From positions 1-37,555 of the forward strand of contig NZ_CDBY01000099.1 of assembly GCF_000820125.1 (NCBI RefSeq): 37,555 nt of DNA, given 5' to 3'. Below the pieces are notes generated by a model that was not told the DNA's origin, ran no database searches, and was given only the letters and a program-made list of their open reading frames with translations. The DNA is from Aeromonas simiae (GTDB taxonomy: Bacteria > Pseudomonadota > Gammaproteobacteria > Enterobacterales > Aeromonadaceae). This document shows positions 26,476 through 32,691 of the stretch, in pieces (position 1 is the first letter of the stretch; the number at the start of each line of letters is the position of its first letter). A program made the position numbers and the translations under genes.

Positions 26476-27558
26476 ATGGCGAGTATCAGATTGAACAATG
26501 TGGTCAAGCGTTTTGGCAGCAACGTGACCCTGCACAACGTCAACCTAGACGTGGAAGACGGCGAGTTCACCGTCTTCGTCGGCCCTTCCGGTTGCGGCAA
26601 ATCCACCCTGCTGCGCATGATCGCCGGTCTTGAGGAGATCTCGGATGGCCACATCGCCATCGACGAGCAGGTGGTCAACGACGTGGCGCCGGCCCATCGC
26701 GGTGTGGCCATGGTGTTCCAGTCCTATGCCCTCTACCCCCACATGACGGTGGCCGAGAACATGGGCTACGGCCTGCGGGTCAACGGTGTACCGAAAGAGG
26801 AGATAGCCCACCAAGTCAGCATGGTGGCCAAGACGCTGCAACTCTCCCACCTGCTCGATCGCAAGCCCAAGCAGCTCTCCGGCGGTCAGCGCCAGCGGGT
26901 GGCCATCGGCCGCGCCATCGTGCGCAATCCCAAGGTGTTTCTGTTTGACGAGCCGCTCTCCAACCTCGATGCCGAGCTGCGCGTCGAGATGCGCCTGCAC
27001 ATCGCCAAGCTGCACCAGGAGCTCAAGACCACCATGATCTACGTGACCCACGATCAGGTGGAGGCCATGACCCTGGCCGACAAGATAGTGGTGATGAACT
27101 ACGGCAAGGTGGAGCAGGTCGGCTCGCCGATGGATCTCTACTACAAGCCGTGCAACCGCTTCGTGGCCGGCTTTATCGGCTCGCCCAAGATGAACTTCCT
27201 GCCGGCCAGCGTGCTGGCGTGGAGCCCGGAGCAGATCAGGGTCAAGGTCGCCGGCCAGCAGGAGCTAAGCCTGCCCATCACCACCGAGCGGCTCGAGCCG
27301 GGCAGCGAGATCAGCCTCGGCCTGCGCCCGGAGCACGTGGTACCGGGGGGGGATGGAGTCCACCTCGCCTTCACCTGCGAGGTGGTGGAGCGGCTGGGCA
27401 ACAGCACCTACCTGTTCGGTCAATGCTGCGGCACCGACGGCTTCAAGCTGCTGCTGGCAGGGGATGGTGAGTTTCACCCCTACCAGAGGATGGATGTCTT
27501 CTTCGCCCCACAAAACTGCCTGGTTTTCAACGCCGAAGGGATCAGGATCAGCCGCTGA
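26476..27558 (+). CDS. ganK: galactooligosaccharide ABC transporter ATPase (MalK/UgpC/MsmX type)
   Basis: This 360-residue ATPase has Walker [10 protein letters not shown] (36-44), Q-loop [13 protein letters not shown], signature LSGGQ (134-138), Walker B VFLFDEP (154-160) and the switch histidine His192 in THDQVEAM. Residues from about 235 form the regulatory OB-fold domain of the MalK class, ending [12 protein letters not shown]. It energises GanFG. AAGGAG (26461-26466) lies 9 bp before the ATG. It is separate from and divergent to ganEFG, with its own CRP/GalR-type promoter and its own terminator. MalK-type EIIA-Glc contact (inducer exclusion) is possible, but I cannot judge it from sequence. 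Confidence 0.95.
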   Translation: MASIRLNNVVKRFGSNVTLHNVNLDVEDGEFTVFVGPSGCGKSTLLRMIAGLEEISDGHIAIDEQVVNDVAPAHRGVAMVFQSYALYPHMTVAENMGYGLRVNGVPKEEIAHQVSMVAKTLQLSHLLDRKPKQLSGGQRQRVAIGRAIVRNPKVFLFDEPLSNLDAELRVEMRLHIAKLHQELKTTMIYVTHDQVEAMTLADKIVVMNYGKVEQVGSPMDLYYKPCNRFVAGFIGSPKMNFLPASVLAWSPEQIRVKVAGQQELSLPITTERLEPGSEISLGLRPEHVVPGGDGVHLAFTCEVVERLGNSTYLFGQCCGTDGFKLLLAGDGEFHPYQRMDVFFAPQNCLVFNAEGIRISR

Positions 27559-27589
27559 ACGCGGCCATTTACATGCCCTGATCCACCTT

Positions 27590-27616
27590 GCCCCCGCCCC
27601 GTCGGGGGCTTTTTTT
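27590..27616 (+). terminator. ganK terminator
   Basis: GCCCCCG-CCCCGT-CGGGGGC forms a 7-bp stem followed by T7, 31 bp after the ganK stop. Confidence 0.92.
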
Positions 27617-27656
27617 ATCCGGGTGCCGGCGGCGCAAAGTGAGAGCGGGCTCGCAA

Positions 27657-27679
27657 CCTTGCACAAATCCTGTACAAGG
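27657..27679. promoter_or_regulatory. unassigned 23-bp dyad
   Basis: CCTTGCACA (27657-27665) and TGTACAAGG (27671-27679) match as inverted repeats at 8 of 9 positions with a 5-bp spacer. It lies just beyond the ganK terminator, at the far end of the region driving the next two genes. It does not fit the GalR or CRP consensus. Confidence 0.5.
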
Positions 27680-27692
27680 GGGGCGCAAAGGA

Positions 27693-27730
27693 GTGTAAAA
27701 GATTCACCGAAAAGTGAAACATTACACTAA
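27693..27730 (+). promoter_or_regulatory. tandem degenerate GTGTAA-type sites
   Basis: GTGTAAAAGATTCACC (27693-27708) and GTGAAACATTACAC (27714-27727) both carry the GTGTAA/TTACAC half-site of the GalR operator in weaker form. The segment ends with ATTACACTAA (27721-27730), which recurs twice upstream of ganL. The DNA here and down to 27840 is AT-rich and probably holds the promoter, but I cannot choose a -10. Confidence 0.4.
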
Positions 27731-27843
27731 AATATCCACTCAGGTAATTATCCCTATCAACGCCGAGCATCAAAAAAAACATAACAAACTGATATTAATT
27801 AAGTTATTGCTTTTGCTGTCAGCCATGACTAGCTCAAACAGGA

Positions 27844-27859
27844 GTGTAATCGATATCAC
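27844..27859 (+). promoter_or_regulatory. GalR-type operator (also CRP-like) upstream of the second galactanase operon
   Basis: GTGTAATCGATATCAC matches the GalR consensus at 12 of 14 defined positions. TGTAA-TCGATA-TCACT within it matches CRP at 8 of 10. A 14-bp core of the site recurs exactly at 31277-31290 near ganL. It lies 254 bp before the next start codon. Confidence 0.6.
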
Positions 27860-27872
27860 TTGCTTAGGCTCC

Positions 27873-27902
27873 CGCCGCTGGCAACAGGCTTTGCCGGCGG
27901 CG
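27873..27902 (+). other. 12-bp leader hairpin in a long GC-rich 5' region
   Basis: CGCCGCTGGCAA-CAGGCT-TTGCCGGCGGCG folds into a 12-bp stem with one G-U pair and a 6-nt loop, without a following T-run. It opens about 210 bp of GC-rich, hairpin-prone DNA (27860-28112) before the small secreted protein gene. I see no convincing ORF in that stretch and match no known riboswitch. Confidence 0.5.
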
Positions 27903-28112
27903 AGGTGGAACCACCCGGCCTGGGGGTCACGGCTGCCGCCGTATCGTCTGCGCGGCGCGGCAACCACGGCTCGGCCCGTATTCGCGATGACAAACAGGAT
28001 GCCCTGACCGGACAGGCACAGCCCCGTGACCGCCGCCGCGTTCACCACGGCAGTTGGCGCTGGCCCGCCGTCCCCGGCAGAGCGCCTGATCACACCACAA
28101 AGAGGAGACACC

Positions 28113-28529
28113 ATGCTCAAGAAGACACTGCTGCTGACTACCCTCATCGCCTGCCTCCAGCCGGCGCTGGCCAAGGATGAGGACCCCATGGCCCGCCCGC
28201 TGTTCCTGCGCGGCGAGATGAACAACTGGGAGGCGCCGGCCGCCCAGCAACTGGCTCAACAGGGCGAGCTGCTGACGGTACAGGTGGCGCTACAAGCGAG
28301 CCACGGCGCCTACAAGTTCAAGATCGCCGACGAGAAGTGGAAGGCCGACACCACCTATGGCCAGTTCGATCCCAGCGCCAAGGTCGAGGCGGGCCAGCCG
28401 GTCGCGGTCAAAGCCGGCTGGCAGTGGAGCGACATGAAATTCACCCCACCCAGCGACGGCCAGTACCGCATCACCCTGGATCGCCGCAATCCCCAGCACA
28501 CCCTGGTCACCGTCTCCCCCGCCGGTTGA
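28113..28529 (+). CDS. small secreted protein with a single starch/glycogen-binding-like (E-set) domain
   Basis: This 138-residue protein is exported. A signal sequence ends at ALA (residue 20); LIAC (11-14) also resembles a lipobox, so lipid anchoring cannot be excluded. The mature part is one beta-rich module with the pattern PLFLRGEMNNWEAP, then GAYKFKIADEKWKADTTYG, as seen in CBM20/CBM48-like E-set domains attached to amylases and pullulanases. No catalytic domain is attached. AGAGGAG (28101-28107) fixes the ATG. It is followed after 123 bp by the second galactanase gene, probably in one transcript. A role in binding galactan or oligomers at the cell surface or in the periplasm is an inference. 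Confidence 0.75.
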   Translation: MLKKTLLLTTLIACLQPALAKDEDPMARPLFLRGEMNNWEAPAAQQLAQQGELLTVQVALQASHGAYKFKIADEKWKADTTYGQFDPSAKVEAGQPVAVKAGWQWSDMKFTPPSDGQYRITLDRRNPQHTLVTVSPAG

Positions 28530-28652
28530 TCCCAAGGCCGCCGTCAGGCGGCCCCAGCCTCAGCCTGGATGGCGCCGCCACGCGACGTCATCCAGGCGCG
28601 GGACTGCCTCCCTGTCGCCACCCTACACACATCCAGACAGGAGATAACAAGG

Positions 28653-29657
28653 ATGAAGAAGAATCTGCTTACCACCCTGCTGCTTGGCAGCGCCCTGCTC
28701 TTTCACGGCCAGGGAGAGGCCATGGTCAAGGGCGCGGACGTCAGCTGGCTGACCCAGATGGAGCAGGCCGGCTACAAGTTCTATAACGACGCCGGCCAGC
28801 AGCAGGATCTGTTCAAGACCCTGAAAGAGCACGGCATGAATACCATCCGGCTGCGGGTCTGGGTCAACCCAGCCGATGGCTGGAACAACATCAATGACGT
28901 CATCGCCAAGGCCAAGCGGGCCAAGGCGGCCGGTTTCGATCTGCTGATCGACTTTCACTACAGCGACAGCTGGGCCGATCCGGGCAAACAGACCAAGCCG
29001 GCGGCCTGGCAGAGCTACACCTTCGAGCAGCTGATGTCGAACGTCTGGTGGCACACCTATAACTCCCTCATCGCCCTGAAAAATGCCGGCATCACCCCCA
29101 AGTGGGTGCAGGTCGGCAACGAGACCAACAACGGCATGTTGTGGGAAGAGGGGCGCGCCTCGGCCAACATGAAGAACTTTGCCTGGCTCATCAACAGTGG
29201 CTATGACGCGGTCAAGGCAGTCGACGGCAGCATCAAGGTGATCGTCCACCTGGCCAACTGCGAGAACAACAGCCTCTATCGCTGGATGTTTGACGGCCTT
29301 AAGAACAACGGGGCCAAGTGGGACGTGATCGGCGCCTCCATCTACCCGAGCCAGAGCGGCAACGGCGACTGGTTCACCCTCGATAACCTCTGCTACGACA
29401 ACCTCGCCGACATGGTCAATCGCTACGGCAAGGAGGTGATGATCGTCGAGGTGGGCATGCCGTGGGATGATCCGAAAAACAGCTACGACACCATTGCCGA
29501 CCTGCTCAACAAGATGAAGTGGCTCCCCAATGGCAAGGGGCTTGGCGTGCTCTATTGGGAGCCGCAGAGCCACAAGAGCTGGCAGGGCTACAGCCTGGGT
29601 CTGATGGACAACAGCGGCAAGCCCACTTATGCGCTGGATGCCTTCTTGTTGCAATAA
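28653..29657 (+). CDS. secreted endo-beta-1,4-galactanase, GH53 (second copy)
   Basis: This 334-residue protein has a signal peptide (MKKNLLTTLLLGSALLFHG, cleavage near residue 23). The compact GH53 barrel shows KGADVSWL, IRLRVWVNP, LLIDFHYSDSW, acid/base Glu157 in VQVGNETNNGM, nucleophile Glu266 in MIVEVGMPW and VLYWEPQSH. It is about 65 residues shorter than the ganA-position copy, lacks its GGGNNDL insertion and has a different C terminus, so the two are not a recent duplication. AGGAG (28639-28643) precedes the ATG by 9 bp. It lies with the small binding-like protein gene, opposite the ganL porin gene. Confidence 0.94.
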   Translation: MKKNLLTTLLLGSALLFHGQGEAMVKGADVSWLTQMEQAGYKFYNDAGQQQDLFKTLKEHGMNTIRLRVWVNPADGWNNINDVIAKAKRAKAAGFDLLIDFHYSDSWADPGKQTKPAAWQSYTFEQLMSNVWWHTYNSLIALKNAGITPKWVQVGNETNNGMLWEEGRASANMKNFAWLINSGYDAVKAVDGSIKVIVHLANCENNSLYRWMFDGLKNNGAKWDVIGASIYPSQSGNGDWFTLDNLCYDNLADMVNRYGKEVMIVEVGMPWDDPKNSYDTIADLLNKMKWLPNGKGLGVLYWEPQSHKSWQGYSLGLMDNSGKPTYALDAFLLQ

Positions 29658-29659
29658 GC

Positions 29660-29673
29660 GTGTAACGTTACAC
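29660..29673. promoter_or_regulatory. perfect 14-bp palindrome 3' of the second galactanase gene
   Basis: GTGTAACGTTACAC is a perfect palindrome starting 3 bp after the stop codon and ending just before the terminator stem. Both halves equal the GalR half-site GTGTAA/TTACAC, but the centre is CG instead of NCGN, so the spacing is 2 bp shorter than the consensus operator. Confidence 0.55.
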
Positions 29674-29674
29674 A

Positions 29675-29698
29675 GGCGCGGCCTGGGCCGCGCCTTTT
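29675..29698 (+). terminator. terminator of the second galactanase gene
   Basis: GGCGCGGCC-TG-GGCCGCGCC forms a strong GC stem (8-9 bp) followed by TTTT, 18 bp after the stop. Confidence 0.85.
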
Positions 29699-29724
29699 CA
29701 TTCCCTTATCATCAGTTGCCCATG

Positions 29725-29751
29725 AAAAAGGGAGCCCGTGTGGGCTCCCTT
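29725..29751 (-). terminator. ganL terminator
   Basis: On the minus strand AAGGGAGCCC-ACAC-GGGCTCCCTT forms a 10-bp stem followed by a T-run, 23 bp after the ganL stop. Confidence 0.9.
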
Positions 29752-29773
29752 CGAGGTCACTCGGCGAGGGGGT

Positions 29774-31042
29774 TTACCACCAGGCTTCGGCCTGCACACC
29801 GAAGTTCCAGGTGCTGTTGTCGGTGTTGCCGTTAAAGGTGGTGTCATAGTCACCGTCGTTCTTCAGGTAGGAGGCGTAGACACGGATCTCGGGGCGGGCC
29901 CAGAAGCTGGCACCGGCCGACCAGGCCTGTGCCAGGGTGTACTTCTGACCCGACTCCTTGTAGGTGCTGCCCGAGGTGTAGGAGTGCTTCTCCTTGAAGG
30001 CGCCGGCCTCCACTATGGTCTTGGTGTAGTCGGTCCAGGCGTAATGGCCGCGAGCCACGGCGGAGAAGAGCTTGGTGTTGTCGATGTCGCTGTTCGGGGC
30101 GTAGTCATCGGCGCGGCCATAGGTCAGCACATAGTTGAGCATGACGCGATCGCCAAACGGCAGGTCGGCGGTGTTGATGAAGCGATAGCCCTTGGCATCG
30201 CTGTTGTCCCCGCTCCACACGTCATACCAGCCGCCCCCCTGATCGACCATGTTCTTGGCCAGCCCCTTGTTGGCGTACTGGCCCACTATCTTCTGGGAGA
30301 TCTTGCTGTCGGCGAAGAAGTGGCTCAGCTCGGCGGTCAGCATCAGGCTGTTTTCAAACTTGTCGTAAGTGCCGGAGGCCTTCTGGGCATCGGTCTCGTT
30401 GGCCAGGGCATAGTCGGCACCGAACTCGGTCCAGGCCCCCTGCCACGGGCTCCAGCCGGCGTAGCGCAGATCCAGGTAGTTGACGTTGAGCTCGTCGCCA
30501 TCGTTGCGGATCCAGGCGGCGGAGATAGTGCCGGGGCCCGCCTTGAGGTTCTCGAGGCCGGCACCAGCCCCGGAGATGTTCCAGTACTTGGTGTCGATGA
30601 TGTGCAAGTCATGGCGCTGGTAGTAACGCTTGCCGGCCCACAGCACCGCATCCGGGTTGGAGGAGATGAGCCCCTTGGCCTTCACGTTGAACTGACGCAG
30701 GGCGAAGGTGGCGTCTTCCGAACAGCTCTTGCTGTCGAAGTTACAGGCCGCCTGGGTGCTCTCCCAGTCGTTGGAGCCATCGCTGTTCATGCTGAACATG
30801 CTGTCGACGTAGAAGCTCTTGCCATCCTTGTTGTAAACCTCTTGGCCGACACCGATCTCGGTGTAGGTGTCGGCCTCGTTGCCGAGACGACCGAGACGGG
30901 AGATCTTCCAGCTCTGGGTGTCGCCATCTTGGGACACGCCGACGCCGGAACGGAAATAGCCAGTGAAATCAACCGCATGGGCAGAGGCGGCCGTCATGGC
31001 AAGGGCCATGGCGATGGACGTGGTCAGCAGTTTCTGTTTCAT
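29774..31042 (-). CDS. ganL: LamB-family outer-membrane porin for galactooligosaccharides
   Basis: This 422-residue maltoporin-family protein has a signal peptide cleaved near ASAHA (residue 23). The mature start [12 protein letters not shown], then [56 protein letters not shown] and the terminal tryptophans (AEAWW) match LamB. Two cysteines about eight residues apart (ACNFDSKSC) sit in an external loop. It should form a trimeric 18-strand barrel that admits oligosaccharides to the periplasm. ATG 31042 is chosen over ATG 31045 because AAAGGA then has workable spacing. The galactan assignment rests on the locus; maltodextrin permeability cannot be excluded. Confidence 0.92.
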   Translation of the reverse strand: MKQKLLTTSIAMALAMTAASAHAVDFTGYFRSGVGVSQDGDTQSWKISRLGRLGNEADTYTEIGVGQEVYNKDGKSFYVDSMFSMNSDGSNDWESTQAACNFDSKSCSEDATFALRQFNVKAKGLISSNPDAVLWAGKRYYQRHDLHIIDTKYWNISGAGAGLENLKAGPGTISAAWIRNDGDELNVNYLDLRYAGWSPWQGAWTEFGADYALANETDAQKASGTYDKFENSLMLTAELSHFFADSKISQKIVGQYANKGLAKNMVDQGGGWYDVWSGDNSDAKGYRFINTADLPFGDRVMLNYVLTYGRADDYAPNSDIDNTKLFSAVARGHYAWTDYTKTIVEAGAFKEKHSYTSGSTYKESGQKYTLAQAWSAGASFWARPEIRVYASYLKNDGDYDTTFNGNTDNSTWNFGVQAEAWW

Positions 31043-31096
31043 CATTATTCCTTTACTCCACTGTTGCGTTGTAGTTGTCAGGTCACACGGGCCAGT

Positions 31097-31112
31097 CCAT
31101 TGGGAAAACGTT
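31097..31112 (-). promoter_or_regulatory. weak GalR-type operator near the ganL start
   Basis: On the minus strand GTGATAACGTTTTCCC matches the GalR consensus at about 10 of 14 defined positions with the central CG intact. It would lie just downstream of the predicted ganL transcription start, a position suited to repression. Confidence 0.45.
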
Positions 31113-31128
31113 ATCACTAGCCGAGGCG

Positions 31129-31172
31129 ATTATAGAGAGAGGATGACAACAACTGACATGATGAAACTCACA
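31129..31172 (-). promoter_or_regulatory. candidate ganL promoter with class II CRP site
   Basis: A perfect -10, TATAAT, reads on the minus strand at 31134-31129 with no good -35. CATGA-TGAAAC-TCACA (31157-31172) matches CRP at 8 of 10 positions. Its centre is about 42 bp upstream of the predicted start, the class II distance. The predicted leader is about 80 nt. Confidence 0.55.
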
Positions 31173-31183
31173 AAACAGTGAAA

Positions 31184-31216
31184 ATTACACTAATTAGTGC
31201 GTTGTCATTACACTAA
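31184..31216 (+). repeat. ATTACACTAA direct repeats upstream of ganL
   Basis: ATTACACTAA occurs at 31184-31193 and 31207-31216, and a third copy lies upstream of the small secreted protein gene (27721-27730). Each contains the TTACAC GalR half-site. The first copies in both regions are preceded by AGTGAAA, giving AGTGAAAATTACACTAA here and AGTGAAACATTACACTAA at 27713. Confidence 0.6.
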
Positions 31217-31274
31217 AAAATCACAGCAAATAAAAATACTTTTATTATTCATTATGTTATATCGCATCACTGGA

Positions 31275-31291
31275 TTGTAATCGATATCACA
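31275..31291 (+). promoter_or_regulatory. CRP-like / GalR-like site between galR and ganL
   Basis: TGTAA-TCGATA-TCACA (31276-31291) matches CRP at 9 of 10 positions. TTGTAATCGATATCAC (31275-31290) also matches the GalR consensus at 11 of 14 defined positions. It lies directly beyond the galR terminator, about 160 bp upstream of the predicted ganL start. The surrounding 31195-31270 is AT-rich with no ORF. Confidence 0.6.
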
Positions 31292-31327
31292 AAAACAGAG
31301 AGGGCTGCCCGACGGCAGCCCTCTCTG
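31291..31327 (-). terminator. galR terminator
   Basis: CAGAGAGGGCTGCC (31296-31309) and GGCAGCCCTCTCTG (31314-31327) form a perfect 14-bp stem with a 4-nt loop, followed on the minus strand by T5. It lies 23 bp after the galR stop. Confidence 0.93.
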
Positions 31328-31350
31328 TGTGGGGGGAAGGGGAGAAGAGA

Positions 31351-32352
31351 TTAAGGCAGGGAGCGAACCGAGTGACGACGCACCAGGGTCGGGCTGAACA
31401 TGTGGGTGGTCGGCGGCAGCTCAGCCCCGGTCGAGAGGGCAATGGCAAGCTCGGCCGCCTGGGTCGCCATCGCCACCACCGGATAGCGCACCGTGGTCAG
31501 GCGAGGCCGCAGGTAACGGGAGATGAGCACATCATCAAAGCCGATAAGGGAGAGCTCCTGAGGCACCTCGATCCCATTGTCACTCAGCACGGAGAGCGCG
31601 CCGGCAGCCATTGGATCGTTGTAACAGACCACGGCCGTCATCTGGCTGCCACGACTGAGCAGCTCGGTCATGGCGGCCTCGCCCCCCTCTTCATCCGGGC
31701 TGGCACGGGCAATGAGCCGCTCGTCCGGGGTGATCCCATGTTCGGTCAAGGCATCGAGATAACCCTGCTGGCGATCGTGGGAGTCTGAAATGAGGTGGTT
31801 GGAGCAGAGAAAACCGATCTTGCGGTGCCCTTCGTGGATCAGATGGCGGGTCGCCAGCCAGGCGCCGTAACGATCGTCGAGCGCCACACAGCGGGACTCA
31901 TAACCCGGCAGGATCCGGTTGATGAGCACCATGCCCGGCACATACTCCATCATCTGAATCAGCTCGGCATCGGGCAGCATCTTGGCATGCACCACCAATC
32001 CGGAGCAGCGATGGCGGATCAGCTGCTCAATCACCAGCTTCTCCTTGTTGGCATCGTGGTAACCGTTACCAATTAACAGGAATTTGCCGGACGCCTGCGC
32101 CACCTGCTCCACCGCCTTGACCATGGTGCCAAAAAAGGGATCGGAGACGTCGGCCACCACCAGTCCCAGCGTCTCTGTGCTCTGGTGAGCCAGGGCGCGG
32201 GCATTAGCGTTGGGGTGATAGTTGAGCTCGCCCATGGCTTTTAGCACCAGCTCACGGGAGGTCTGGCTTGCCTTGGGGGAGTTGTTGATGACACGAGAGA
32301 CGGTGGCAACAGATACACCGGCCATACGGGCTACATCTTTGATGGTGGCCAT
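31351..32352 (-). CDS. galR: galactose repressor GalR (LacI family)
   Basis: This 333-residue regulator is strongly similar to E. coli GalR. The DNA-binding region MATIKDVARMAGVSVATVSR and VINNSPKAS is nearly identical, and YHPNANARALA, NRILPGYESRC, ALDDRYGAWLATRHLI, SLIGFDDVLISRYLRPRLTT and VFSPTLVRRHS-type C-terminal motifs recur. GalR binds GTGKAANCGNTTNCAC and releases it on binding galactose. Because the DNA-reading residues are conserved, the E. coli consensus can be applied here, and sites fitting it occur at the locus. The product of galactan breakdown, galactose, would thus be the inducer. It ends in a strong terminator before ganL, so it is a separate transcript. Confidence 0.96.
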   Translation of the reverse strand: MATIKDVARMAGVSVATVSRVINNSPKASQTSRELVLKAMGELNYHPNANARALAHQSTETLGLVVADVSDPFFGTMVKAVEQVAQASGKFLLIGNGYHDANKEKLVIEQLIRHRCSGLVVHAKMLPDAELIQMMEYVPGMVLINRILPGYESRCVALDDRYGAWLATRHLIHEGHRKIGFLCSNHLISDSHDRQQGYLDALTEHGITPDERLIARASPDEEGGEAAMTELLSRGSQMTAVVCYNDPMAAGALSVLSDNGIEVPQELSLIGFDDVLISRYLRPRLTTVRYPVVAMATQAAELAIALSTGAELPPTTHMFSPTLVRRHSVRSLP

Positions 32353-32654
32353 AAATACTGATCCCCGGGATACGGCGCCGCCGATGGCGCGTTAAATGGG
32401 GCGATATTACCCTTTATTTCCCATCAAGACACGGACTTGTCACGCTCGTTGCCACCCTCTGTGCCGTTTTGGGATATTTCCCGCCACCTTGGCTAAGAAT
32501 GGTGGTAATCGCTACCACAGGCGCCATAAGGTGCGCCGCCCAAGCCACGCCGCGCACCTTCTGCATGCCACCACGCCATGCCCCATGCCGGCCAGCCCCC
32601 CCAGCGTCGATATGGGCCATCACAGGCCCATTCATCGCGCCGGCCCAGCCAATG
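32353..32654. other. galR upstream region with three stem-loops; possible small RNA
   Basis: No ORF is supported here. The stretch carries GTGGTA-ATCGC-TACCAC (32502-32518), AAGGTGCGC/GCGCACCTT (32528-32536 and 32552-32560) and ATGGGCC-ATCACA-GGCCCAT (32612-32631), followed by the bidirectional hairpin at 32655. TTGCCA (32449-32454) and GATATT (32473-32478), 18 bp apart on the plus strand, are a weak promoter candidate. The first 60 bp (32353-32410) should include the galR promoter. Confidence 0.35.
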
Positions 32655-32677
32655 AAAAAGGGCCCGAAGGCCCTTTT
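32655..32677. terminator. rlhA terminator
   Basis: AAAAAGGGCC-CGAA-GGCCCTTTT: a GC stem flanked by A5 and T4. It ends rlhA on the minus strand (T5) and could also stop a plus-strand transcript. Confidence 0.88.
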
Positions 32678-32691
32678 CATCTCACCCTATC

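Noticed and set aside
27714-28007. 97-codon plus-strand frame before the small secreted protein gene
   Set aside because: No ribosome site, crosses the operator and the leader hairpin, and no recognisable sequence after an AT-rich start.
18600-32400. Galactan locus as a recently acquired mobile island
   Set aside because: Base composition and codon use resemble the flanking genes, and there is no tRNA, integrase, transposase or flanking repeat.
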